This document shows positions 53,768 through 64,000 of a stretch of DNA of 64,000 nt, one piece after another. A model generated the notes under the pieces. That model ran no database searches. It was not told where the DNA came from and saw nothing but the letters and a program-made list of their open reading frames with translations. The stretch is taken from assembly GCA_026545765.1 (NCBI GenBank), contig CM048844.1:62919035-62983034 (forward strand). The letters run 5' to 3'. Source of the DNA: Plantago major (Eukaryota > Streptophyta > Magnoliopsida > Lamiales > Plantaginaceae). Made by a program: the position numbers and the translations under genes. How positions within the stretch are numbered: position 1 is the stretch's first letter; each line of letters starts with the position of its first letter.

Positions 53768-56700
53768 CTCCTGTTTCCTGTTTTGCGTAACGCCTCTTGG
53801 ACTAAGGCTCAATGGCTATTTGATAGTGGATGCGGAAAGCACATGACAGGAGACAAAGCAAATCTGGTCAACTACAAAGCTTGCAACACTGGACCAGACA
53901 TCAGATTTGCTGGAGGAGAATTAAATCCCTCTCTGGGATTTGGCAACGTCAAATTGGGATCTTTAACAATTACTGACGTATTACATGTTAAGGGTTTGAA
54001 ATACAATCTATTTAGCATGAGCCAGTTTGCAGACAAGGGATTTACTGTGAAATTCAAAGCAAAGTTTTGCAAACTTATTGACAATGAGTCAAAGCAGACA
54101 GTCTTGGTTGCTCGGCGAAAAGGTAGTCTTTATGTTGCCGATTGGGCATCTGCCACAACTGAAGAATGTCTCATGGTGAGTCAATCTGGTCACACAGAAG
54201 AGCACTGGTTATGGCACAAAAGAATGAGTCACTTGAACTTCAAAACTCTGAACAAACTTGCCAAGAAAGAGTTAGTGGTTGGCCTTCCCAAAACATCTTT
54301 CAGAAAGGATGGTATCTGTTCTGCCTGTCAGATGGGGAAACAATCTAAGATCTCCTTCAAGTCCAAAATCAGACACTCTAGTGTTAGACCACTGCAACTA
54401 TTACACATGGATCTTTTTGAATCATCTGTAACTAGTTATGCAGGAAAGAAGTATGGTCTGGTTGTTGTAGACGACTTCTCAAGATTCACTTGGGTTGTCT
54501 TTCTGAAGCACAAACCTGATGCTAGGGTGGAGATACCAAACTTGCTAAATAAGCTTGAAGTCATGAAAAATGACAAGGTATCTGCAATCAGAACAGACCA
54601 TGGTACTGAATTTGTCAACCAATACATAAAGGATTTTTGTACCAACAAAGGTATACAACATCAACTTTCCTCTGTAAGAACTCCACAACAAAATGGTGTT
54701 GCAGAAAGGAAAAATAGAACCCTTAAAGAAGCAGCAAGGACAATGCTGGCTGACACTGAAATAAGTGAAGTTTATTGGGTTGAAGCTGTAAACACAGCAT
54801 GCTACACTCGTAATGATGTTTGATAAACAAACACCATGACAAGACCCCTTATGAGCTCTTGGTTGGTAGACCCCCTAATATTAAACATCTGAAAGCGTTT
54901 GGTTGTAGATGTTTTGTTCTTAACAATGGAAAAGAGTATCTAAGAACATTTCAACCAAAGGCAGATGAAGGAGTGTTTCTTGGTTATTCTATAAATAGCA
55001 GAGCTTACAGAGTTTACAACAAAAGAACAAAGAAGATTGAAGAATCAGTTCATGTTGTATTCTATGAAGAAAGCAAGAAATCACCCCTTGCTGATGAACT
55101 CTCAGAAAGGTTCAAGGAACTAATGTTAAAGGATTCTGAAGAAGAACCCTCAGAATTGAAAAACATCATTATGGAAAGAGAGGATGACTCTGACGAAGAA
55201 AAGCATGAAATGCCTAGTAACAACCAGATGATTCTCAGACATGATGAAGAATTTCCTATGAGATTTCCAGAAATGGAAACTGAAGATGTTCATCAGAGAG
55301 CTAATTCTGGAAATGACCTCTCTGATAGGCATGTCCCAGAAAGCCCTCACACTGAGCAAGTGTCAGACATTCAACGCCCTTCTGTGGTACAAAATGTCAT
55401 AGATACTGAAGAAGTATCAAGTCACAATCATAGTGATTCACATTCAGATCACATAGATGTTGACCCTACTAGCCCCAAACCCATGATGAGATGGATCAAG
55501 GAGCATCCTGCAAAGGATGTGATTGGACCAATCAATCAAGGTGTTGAGACTAGGAGAGCAATAGCCGAAAATGCTAATTCTCTCTTTGGATGTTTCATCT
55601 CAAACATTGAACCTAAAACTATTGAAGAAGCATTAAGAGACCAAGACTGGATCTCTGCAATGCAAGAAGAGTTGGATCAGTTTGAAAGAAACAAAGTCTG
55701 GAAACTAGTTCCATTTGTAGAAGGAATATCTGTGATTGGAACTAAGTGGGTTTTCAGAAACAAGGTGAATGAATCTGGTGAAATAACCAGAAACAAAGCA
55801 AGGTTGGTTGCTAAGGGATTCACCCAGACTGAAGGTTTAGATTTTGATGAGTCATATGCACCAGTTGCCAGATTGGATGCGATAAGACTCTTTCTGGCCT
55901 TTGCAGCTCATAAACACTTTAAAGTTTATCAGATGGATGTCAAAAGTGCATTTTTGAATGGTGAACTTGCTGAGGAAGTCTATGTTGAACAACCACCTGG
56001 TTTTGAAGTTTCCTTATAAAGTAGAATGGTCTACAAGCTACAGAAAGCTCTATGTGGACTGAAACAGGCTCCAAGAGCATGGTATGACACTTTGGCCAAA
56101 TACCTTCTGGAAAGTGGTTTCAAGAAAGGTGAAGTTGATAAAACTTTATTTAGCTTAAATCATGATGGGAAACTGCCCTTAGTTCAAGTATATGTTGATG
56201 ACATCATATTTGGATCTAAGGACAAGCAACTTTGTGATGACTTTGCAAATCTCATGAAAAGTAAGTTCGAGATGAGCATGATGGGAGAATTGAACTATTT
56301 CCTAGGATTGCAAGTCAAGCAACTCAATGATGGAATATTCATTAGTCAGACAAAGTATGCAAAAGACATGCTCACAAAGTTCAATCTTAAGCCTTCTGAA
56401 AAGAATGCTAAGATACCAATGAGCATAGGAACCAAGATGACCTATACTGAATCAGATAAAAGTGTTGATGAACACAAGTATAGGAAATTGATAGGTTCAC
56501 TACTTTACCCATCGCAAGGCACTGATATCCAATATGCAGTTGGTGTGTGTGCTAGATTTCAAACAAATCCGATGCAATCACACTACAACATTGCTATGAA
56601 AATATTGAGGTATGTGAAAGGTACAGTAGATGTGGGTTTTTGGTACCCTAAAGAAAGTGGATTGAGTTTGGCTGGTTACTCAGATGCTGATTATGCTGGA

Positions 56701-57141
56701 TCAATGCTTGATAGGAAAAGTACCTCAGGAACTTGTCAATTTCTGGGAGATAGACTTATCTCATGGTTTAGCAAGAAACAAAACTCAATTGCAACTTCTA
56801 CCACAGAGGCTGAATATATTGCTACTGGTTGTTGTGCAATACAAATTCTGTGGATTCAACAACAACTCAGAGATTATGGACTCAATGAAGAGAAAACTCC
56901 CATATTCTGTGATAACACAAGTGCTATTGCAATCACATGGAACCCCAAGTTCCATGCCAGAACAAAGCACATTGATGTTAGACACCACTTCATCAGAGAC
57001 CATGTTGAAAAAGGCAATATAGAGATACTCAAGATTGGCACAGAAGACCAACTTGCAGATATCTTCACCAAGCCCCTACAGGAAAGCCGGTTCTTGACCT
57101 TAAGACATAATCTTGGGTTAATGGAGTTTCCTAAGGACTGA
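53768..57141 (+). pseudogene. Element B pol: protease, integrase, reverse transcriptase, RNase H
   Basis: Opens directly behind the gag TAA. Protease [12 protein letters not shown] (53818); pre-integrase [13 protein letters not shown]; integrase core [32 protein letters not shown]; a one-base loss near 54805 shifts frame; reverse transcriptase with [19 protein letters not shown] at 56017, then YVDDIIFGS (56190); RNase [27 protein letters not shown]; ends LMEFPKD-TGA. All catalytic residues I can check are kept, so the damage is limited to the frameshift and the stop. Confidence 0.9.
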
Positions 57142-58062
57142 AAAATGTCCTGAATCTCTAAAGTCTGAGTAAGAAAGGTAGAAAAGAATTAGGCCTCTGA
57201 GAACATGCTCTCAGAAAGCCAAGTTGTTAAGAAGTGATGCAAAGGTTTCTGAGTAGCAACACTCAGAAAGGCAAAACATTTCTGGAACGGGTATCCAGAA
57301 AGGCAAAGGTTGGTACACACTCAATGAGTAAATAAGACTAGAACTTACTTACTAAGAGTGGGTCAAATACATTCAAACAACTGAAGTTTCTGATTCTTGA
57401 ATTCAGGAAACTATTTAGTCATAAAGAGAAAAGACACATAAAGCCCGAAAAAGTATAAGTTCTGAGAGTCAAACATGACCAATGTCTTGTATTTTTGCCA
57501 TTTTTATGATAAATAATATAAAGATAAGGACTTGACACTCAGAATGATAAGCTCAAACGATTAAGTGTTCCTACTCTTTACTAAGTGACACAATGAATGT
57601 AGCATATTAAAAATCCATCAAGTCGGCACAATACCATTTGTTGATTGATATCATTACAAGATATTCAATATAAACCCTTGATGTATCTCAACGGCTGAGA
57701 TTAAAACAAAGCAAGTAATGTCTGTTGAGAAATGCAGACATGGCCCACTAAGCATTTAATGAAGTACAAAGGTCGTACCATGCCTATGCAGATACAAAGA
57801 CACGCATTCATACTCAGCTATATGTATGTTGTATCTATGTACGTTTTGTCTGCTATATATATAGGAATTGGGCAAAAGACAAACACTTTTACCAAATCCA
57901 AAATTTCATACTTGCATCAAAATAGCAAAATCTCTCAAGATTTCTGCAAAACTTCTTCTGCAACTCAACTTCTTATGCTTAGTCTTCTGAAAAGATAGAC
58001 TAATCTCGATTATTCTTGCAAAACCCATCTGTAAACACTCACTCAAAGACTCTATATAAGAG
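57142..58062 (+). other. Spacer between pol and extra gene, with TATA-like box
   Basis: No coding frame. The first 600 bp resemble element A after pol. At 57854-57863 is TATATATATA, followed by a C/A-rich, G-poor stretch up to the ATG at 58063, the look of a plant promoter plus 5' leader. Confidence 0.5.
57854..57863 (+). promoter_or_regulatory. Internal TATA-like box before the extra gene
   Basis: CTGCTATATATATAGGAATT; the start codon is 200 bases further on. It is absent from element A because of the deletion. Confidence 0.4.
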
Positions 58063-59673
58063 ATGGCACCAAAGAAGATGACCACCAAGAACCCTAAGGC
58101 CGCATCATCTGCTCCTGCTGAAAAGTAAGGAGGAAAAGAACTCAAGGTGTTGAATAAACGCCTTCTAGGAGAGTTTACCCCTTCTGACTGGAATCCAAGT
58201 CACAAGATGAATTGGGGAGCTTTTCTTGTGAAGAAATATGTTTCTGTAGTCATTTCTTCAAAAGCAGATAGAAAACTGATATTGGGAATGTTGAAAAGTT
58301 TCCATATATACAAGTTTCTGTGTGCTGCACCCAGTGGACTTTCCACACTGGATGTGTTGGAGTTCTACAACAACTCCAAAATCTTCACAAAAGTTGTGAA
58401 TGATGTAGAAGAGAAGTACATGCAGACTGAAGTTCAAGGACAAGAAATTGTCCTAGACTGCAAGACTTTCTGCAACTTATTCCGATTGAAAAATCGAGGA
58501 ACAATCGACGACATCAACATCAGGGATGCCTCCATGATTCAAAGTGTTAAGGAGCTATTTGAGGCAATCCAGATTGAAAATGCAAAGGGTTGCCCAGCAA
58601 ACTTTGTTCTGAAAGCCATCAGAACCAGTCATCTCCAGAAACACTGGAGTACTTTGGCTCTCATTCTGGTCCGTTGCTTTGATGGCAACAAAGGTGGAGT
58701 AGACCAGATAAGCATGGAGAGATGGATGATGATGTATCTTCTGAATAAGAAGCATGAAGGGCAGGAAACCCACTTTAATTGGGGGAAGTACGCCTTCAAC
58801 AAATTTCTTGGGCACATTGAGGAATTTGAGCCTAAAATCATCAATGGCCTTGCTGAGACAAAGGCCAATATGCATTTTGGTCTCAGAATTTGCTACATTC
58901 TGGAAACAATGGGAATAACTCTCAGAAAGAGACAAGAAATCCCAGTCACCAACTCTCTTTTCAGACATGCCTTTGAAGAAAATGAGAGAATTGCTGCTGA
59001 GAAAGCTCAGAAAGAGGCAGAAGAGCTTGAAGTCGCCAAAGAATGTGAAGAGGTCTCTGAGCAAGCTCCTGCTCAACCTCCAGTTGCCAAGAGAAAGAGG
59101 ACTCAAAGCAAGAAAGCCTCTAAGTCCCAAAGTGTACAAAAAGCACAACCTTCTGGAGACAAGATCTCAGAAGATGTTATTCGGCCAGAAAGGCAACACC
59201 AGAAAGCCCCAAGAATTCTGAGACAGGCTGCTCCAGAAATCTCCAGAGATGATAGAAATATCATAGATGGTTCAGCTCCCAATCTGGACAGTGACTCTGA
59301 TGATGATGTAGTACTTACACAAGTATTCAAAAAGTCCAGGATTGAGACCCATGGAGGAGCATCAAGCTCAGCCCCTCAGAAAGAAAGGAGCCCCTCTGTC
59401 CAGTAGGAAGAAGAAGGCCTGGAAGAGGAAGATAGAGTGATGGAAGATGTTGACATTGCTTCCACATTCACAATGCCAACACTTAATGTGGCTGAAGAAA
59501 ACCCTGTTCTTGAACAGGTTCCTCAACCTTCTGAGAGAGCTCAACTCTCAGAAAGGGATCAAACTGAGATGGAGACTCAGAAATCTATTGTAGAGGAGAC
59601 CAACAATGAGCAAAGAGAGGCTGTGGAAACTCCACTAGTCCAAGAGGCCCAAACTCAGCCTGACTCTATTCAG

Positions 59674-59749
59674 GTAACAAAAGTAGTTTGTATCTAACTT
59701 GTCAACATTAAAATGTTAACTTGTTACTCATAAGCTTCATTTGTTACAG
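59674..59749 (+). other. Predicted intron 1 of the extra gene (76 bp)
   Basis: CAG/GTAACAAAAG..TTTGTTACAG/GCC. T-rich, with stops in frame; phase 0. Confidence 0.75.
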
Positions 59750-59857
59750 GCCAACTTGGAGACACAATTTCAGGGGGAAGAAAACTTGTCCACTCCCTTG
59801 AATCAAGAAGAGGTTCTTCCAACCTCAGAACATCAAGAAGAGCCTGTTCCACATGTA

Positions 59858-59934
59858 GTAAAAGTTATCTCTGAACAAGGAATAACTAACTAAAATTGCT
59901 CTTATGTTCTAATATTCTTAATGTCTCTTCTTAG
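59858..59934 (+). other. Predicted intron 2 of the extra gene (77 bp)
   Basis: GTA/GTAAAAGTT..CTCTTCTTAG/GCT. Donor could also be 59855. With 59858 the exon before it is 108 bp, like the next one. Confidence 0.6.
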
Positions 59935-60042
59935 GCTACCACTGAGAAAGTAGTGGAGGTGGAACCAACACCCCAACACCAAGAGTTTCCAGAGGCTGAA
60001 AAGCACTCTGGGGAAGTAGTTACTGAGCCTTCTGTTGAGAAG

Positions 60043-60120
60043 GTAAGTATCAGTAAAATTTCCTTAAGAAAATTTTGGTAAAATTCACTACTTAATCAAT
60101 ATGTTTGTTCTATCTTACAG
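60043..60120 (+). other. Predicted intron 3 of the extra gene (78 bp)
   Basis: AAG/GTAAGTATC..TTCTATCTTACAG/GCT; consensus donor and acceptor, phase 0. Confidence 0.8.
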
Positions 60121-60270
60121 GCTCAATCAGAAGAACACTTGGACGGAGAGAATGTGATCTCATCTCCTCCAAGAGAAACTAAAACTGCTGAACAAGCAGT
60201 ATATGAAGAAAAGGTTCCAGAAACCCCCAAGGTTTCTGAGAAAGATGCCACTGAGCTTCCTCACTTGGAA

Positions 60271-60351
60271 GTAAGCGAAGTCTCAGAAAGCATTTTTCCA
60301 CTTATCTTTTCTGATAACAAGTTTCTAAACATATTTGATTCTATTTCTCAG
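60271..60351 (+). other. Predicted intron 4 of the extra gene (81 bp)
   Basis: GAA/GTAAGCGAAG..CTATTTCTCAG/GTT; phase 0. The intron itself is partly open, so unspliced reading is possible. Confidence 0.65.
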
Positions 60352-60467
60352 GTTCAATCAGAAAGAAAGGATGCTGAGGATCAGACTTCTCCTCACATCA
60401 AGGTATCTGAGGCCTCTGTGCCCATCAAGCAGAAGTCCAAGCAAATGAGCCTAGCGTTTCTACACAG

Positions 60468-60548
60468 GTATGCTCAGAAAGCTTACTTTTGCACACAGAT
60501 ACTAACACAAGTAGTTTGAACAAAACTAACTTGATCCCTTTCTTTCAG
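60468..60548 (+). other. Predicted intron 5 of the extra gene (81 bp)
   Basis: CACAG/GTATGCTCAG..CCTTTCTTTCAG/GCT, with a consensus branch site TACTAACAC. The exon before it is 116 bp; one lost base would explain why the phase does not match. Confidence 0.65.
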
Positions 60549-63246
60549 GCTCAAAGTCTAGTGCCACTCAACTTACTCCAAGCCTTTAAGAAGCACACTC
60601 TCAAGAAACATCTAAAGTGCTTCAGACAATGGCAGAAACTCAGAAAGGCCGATCTTTCTGAAATTGCAAGAGTAATTGACATCCCAGAGAAAAGGGCCAT
60701 AGCAATCAATCTGGAAGACCATATCCATGCTATGTTTCCCACAGAATCATATTCTTTTGCCACTATGATGGATGATAACTTCTTAAATGAAGTAGCACAA
60801 AGACTCCTAGCAGACTTTCAAGCTGCTGATGCTCAAACCCAAGAGCAAATGGTGACCCATCCCGCTTGCCCAAAGAAGCTCACAACCTACCCTTCTGAGC
60901 AAGAAGAAGTAAATGGGAGGATGATCACACTTCCTAATGTGATCAACCTGGTTTCTGAAGATGAGAAGGAAACTGATTAGAATGACTATCAAGAACCTCC
61001 TTCTGAGCATCCAAGTCAAGAAGACAAGAAAAAGGATGATGATGATGATCAGAATGATGATCCCCAACCTGGAAACGGAGGGATTTAGAAAATTAGCAAA
61101 GGAAGTGCAGAAAAGGCTACTCCTTCTAATACTCAGAAAGCCCCATCATCATCACCACCAAAGTCTCATCAAAATACCCAACAGGTTGAACAAGACACAA
61201 TTGAAGAAATCACAGCCACTGAGTTCAAGATTGAACAACTCAGATTTATGTTGGAAGAGGAGAAGAGAATCAACTTAGAGTGTCAAGCTCTTGTTGAAGA
61301 AAAGGAAGCCAAACTCGAAAAGCTCAGAGAAGCTAATGCTAAGGAACTGGCACTCCTAGATGAGCAAAGGTTGTTGAAAAATGCCATCGTTGTCACTGCT
61401 GCTGAGATAGATGCCATGGATGACAATGATGATGAAGGGCATTATGCTAAGGCTGCATCAGAAAGACCTTCTACTTCTCAGAAGGCCAGCATACTCAAAG
61501 GCAAACAAAAGATTGCCACTCTGCAAACAATCCAAGAAAAGGATTATGAGAATGATGCTGAAATAAACCCAAACTTGATCTCCCAAGCAGAAGATGAGAG
61601 GCTAATCACTAAGGAAAAGCTAGCCCTTCTGGCGCCTCAAATTTTCTCTGCTCCAGGTGCTTCAAGAAGTGATGAGCACAGGTCCAGAACAGCTGTTTTC
61701 TTGGAACTAAGAGACAGACTTGTTGCTCAAGACAACCAAGTCCTACAGTCAGTCCCAGAAGAGATGAAAGATTTGGCTGCTGCATTGCTAAATAGAGCAA
61801 CCAGCATAGCTCTCTCTCAGAAAGACTTAGCTCTGATCAGGGAAGAAGACTGCAACAATGCCAATCAAGCACTAGCATATGCTACTTATGCTACTCAACA
61901 AGCTGAGGCTATTCTAAAGCCTCTTGAAGAGCTCAACAGAAAAGAGCAAGAGTTGGTCAGGCAAAACAAGGACATGAAAGAAGAAATCCAAGAATTGGTC
62001 AGGGTGCATAACAACCTCCAGAAGAACTTTGAATCACTCTCTGAAGCTTATGCTATCATGAGTCAGTCATTCATGACTAAGGGGGAAGGAGAGATGCCTC
62101 AGAAAGGCAGAGGAAGAAAAAGAAAACAATCAAATCTCCCCTCCTCAAGTCAACTAGTCATTAAGGACACCACTGGAGACACCCCTGCTGAAGAAGTTGT
62201 TCCAGATCAACCAAATGTAAAGTCGAGAAGTATGGTCACTAGGGGAACCAAGTCCCTTAGGATCTCAGATGGGAACAACTAGAAAGCTTCTGAAGAAGAA
62301 AATCAAGAAGAAGGTGACGTAAGAGGTCAAGAGAGCTGCAAGCCTCACAACTGGAACATCAATGATGATGATGAGGATGAATTTGATACTGATGAACATC
62401 CACTTCACAAAAGAAGAAGGCAAGCAAGCCCCTTACAACCTCATCTGGCAGCAAGGCCATTAGCAGCCAGAACCCCTGGAAATACCAAGTCAATTCAAGG
62501 GACTTCCACCAAAGACAAATTTCAAGGCAGAAGAAAGAGTCACAGGATCTCATCGGAAGGGCACCCAATGTAGAAGGCTAGAAGGGATATTCGGCCAAGA
62601 GCAAACAAAGAAACTCATCAAGAAAAGCCAACTGATGCCCACATTGAGTATGTGAAGACCATTAATGAAGAGTCTTCATATAGGTGCATTCTGAACAAGA
62701 AAGGGTATTGGATTCTGGAACTGCAACATCTACTTGTCAATGATAAGTTTCCAACTCCCATCTTCAACCAGATCCTAAAATGGAGTGAAGGCAAGCCAAA
62801 TTTGCTAAAACATGAGCACCTTCATGCCTGGCTAAACTTTGAGGTTGAAAAGAGAAATGATGCCAGAAAGATGGACCTTTCTTTTCCTTGTCCTTACCCC
62901 AAGCCAGAAGATGTGCACAAGACAAGAAAACTGGATGGTAGCTACAAGCGTAATGCTAGGTGTTCATCCCTATGAGTCATTCTACATGACAAAGGATGAA
63001 TATCTGTATGATATTCACTATCTGGAAGAAATATACAAGTATTTCAACCTATCTGAACTGCAAGTAGACCATGCCTGGGTCAGGGGAAAATACTACTGGG
63101 TCAAACACTTTCTGAAGAAAAACTACAATCTTGGCAAGAGTTACCATGAAATTTGTATCTTATCCAGAAAGACAGAACTTTCTGTCAGACGGATACTTTA
63201 TGACTATGTCCAAGAATGCAGAAAAGTGGATGATTATGTCAACTAA

Positions 63247-63640
63247 TCCAGAAAGGGTGCTGAAGAACTTGAGGTTTCTGAACCTAAGTTAATTTTTTGA
63301 AGACTTGAAGACTAGTATCTTAGAATGTTTACTTGGAGCTTGGACTCTCCTGTTGTTCTAATTTACTTAGTTTGTTTTGTTACTTTTTGTAATCTTGCTG
63401 ACAGTTTCTAATTTTCTCTATCCGTTCTTATTCTGTAATCTGTACCTATCTGAAGATCATACTCTCAGAAACACTCTAATAGATGACAACTTATCAGCAA
63501 AGGTCACTTCTTGTGATTTGGTTGATGTTTACTTTCTGCACTTAATTCAACTAAAATTATTGTTTTCTCTTCCAGGATTACAACTTTGTAATAGGACTTT
63601 GAAAGATAGTCATGGATGACTGATCAAAAAGGGGGAAATT
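63247..63640 (+). other. Element B 3' untranslated region with polypurine tract
   Basis: T-rich non-coding DNA ending with AAAAAGGGGGAAATT (63626-63640) directly before the LTR. The last 230 bp match element A before its 3' LTR. Confidence 0.75.
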
Positions 63641-64000
63641 TGTTAGGAATATCTGTTAGTATTTTGATCATTCATCACGTGTTCCTATCTTAGCCAGAAA
63701 GGTGATTAAGTACTCTTGGTTCACTTGAACATTGTAAAAGAGGAAATCACTGAGTATAATTAGTCTAGTAAATCTTGTATTAGGATTATAGGTCTCTGAG
63801 TGTAATTTTTTATTTCAAGAAGACCATGAAGATCAATCCTAGCAATGGAGCTTTTCTGAAGATTACAAGACCGGAGATTGCACAAGATTTATGAAGACAC
63901 CAAGGTTTAGTCTCACTCGAAAAGACTATGTCCTTAATCCTTTCTTAAGTACATTTAGTTACTTTTGGAACATGATTCTGGAACATATGACATCATGAGT
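63641..64000 (+). repeat. 3' LTR of element B, cut by the window end
   Basis: Starts TGTTAGGAATATCTGTTAGT; the 360 bases present match 49735 onward with six differences, no indel. Confidence 0.95.

Larger units (their letters stand above)
58063..63246 (+). pseudogene. Extra gene of element B, spliced, env position
   Basis: Start ATG 58063 (MAPKKMTTKN), TAA at 58126, then open to TAG 59404 and on to 59673. Exon 1 has a globular part (58147-58970) resembling the 'putative plant transposon protein' domain by general pattern (VLDCKTFCNLFRLKN.., MNWGAFL), then a charged part with KRKRTQSKKASK. Small exons follow at 59750, 59935, 60121 and 60352, then a last exon 60549-63246 with in-frame TAG at 60978, 61086, 62280 and 62571 and a frameshift near 62950. 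The last exon has a coiled coil (61240-61380; 61930-62040), a second basic cluster KGRGRKRK, and a C-terminal globular part (62652-63246). Joined length would be about 1,600 residues. No signal peptide or membrane segment is visible. Function unknown. Confidence 0.65.
49735..64000 (+). mobile_element. SIRE-type copia element B with a long spliced extra gene
   Basis: 5' LTR 49735-51142, primer site 51145, gag, pol to 57141, then a further 5.1 kb gene (58063-63246), polypurine tract, and a 3' LTR from 63641 that runs off the window. The 360 bp of 3' LTR in the window differ from the 5' LTR at six places (about 1.7 percent), so the insertion is fairly young. Yet gag, pol and the extra gene all carry stops and frameshifts, so it probably moved with proteins supplied by other copies. 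Total length exceeds 14 kb, which fits the large SIRE/Maximus class. Confidence 0.9.

Noticed and set aside
58555-59148. 197-codon minus-strand frame with hydrophobic stretches, considered as a membrane protein
   Set aside because: Mirror of exon 1 of the extra gene; no start context or motif of its own.

Overview
The window is nuclear DNA of a flowering plant, most likely a eudicot, and almost all of it is mobile DNA. The evidence is Ty1/copia SIRE-type, Ty3/gypsy Athila-type and Tat-type retrotransposon proteins, Stowaway MITEs, a CACTA element, AT-rich spacers, and short introns with plant-type GT..AG ends. I saw no rRNA, tRNA or CRISPR array. The only host-type gene is the 5' part of a 2-oxoglutarate/Fe(II) dioxygenase on the minus strand at 8246-8891.

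Layout. 1-4331: a solo SIRE-type LTR carrying two further solo LTRs, one inverted and one gypsy. 4332-13150: AT-rich DNA with four-fold MITE/foldback debris, the dioxygenase exons and a degenerate repeat array. 13153-17033: a decayed copia element (LTR, gag, protease-integrase) inside a gypsy LTR fragment. 17034-17937: an Athila-like LTR. 17938-26205: a minus-strand Tat-lineage element (LTR, RNase H, second RNase H, integrase) carrying an oppositely oriented, intron-containing Transposase_28-type gene at 20148-23094. 26206-31120: LTR fragments and a gypsy LTR plus gag. 31121-38399: a minus-strand Athila-type element lacking a recognisable gag capsid and env. 38400-49326: SIRE-type element A, interrupted by a CACTA element at 42186-43415. 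49327-49734: gypsy LTR fragment. 49735 to the window end: SIRE-type element B, with near-identical LTRs and a very long extra gene after pol.

The most interesting system is the extra gene of element B (58063-63246). It has its own TATA-like box, a lysine-rich start, nuclear-localisation-like basic clusters and no membrane segment. In its middle is a row of small phase-0 exons (36, 36, 50 and about 39 codons) separated by 76-81 bp introns, spaced at 185, 186, 231 and 197 bp. The gene lies in the sense direction of the retrotransposon, where introns should be lost during retrotransposition unless the genomic RNA escapes splicing. Element A lacks this gene through one internal deletion. The Tat element solves the same problem differently: its spliced extra gene is antisense, where introns are safe.

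Other signals: repeated CG-rich palindromes with a CCGCGG core in two Athila-like LTR families; an excess of TAG among nonsense codons, as expected from decay of CAG at methylated CHG sites; and a conserved TAA at the gag/pol boundary of both SIRE-type elements. All retroelement genes here are damaged, so most are listed as pseudogenes. Positions come from reading the sequence by eye and boundaries without a clear TG..CA end may be off by several bases.
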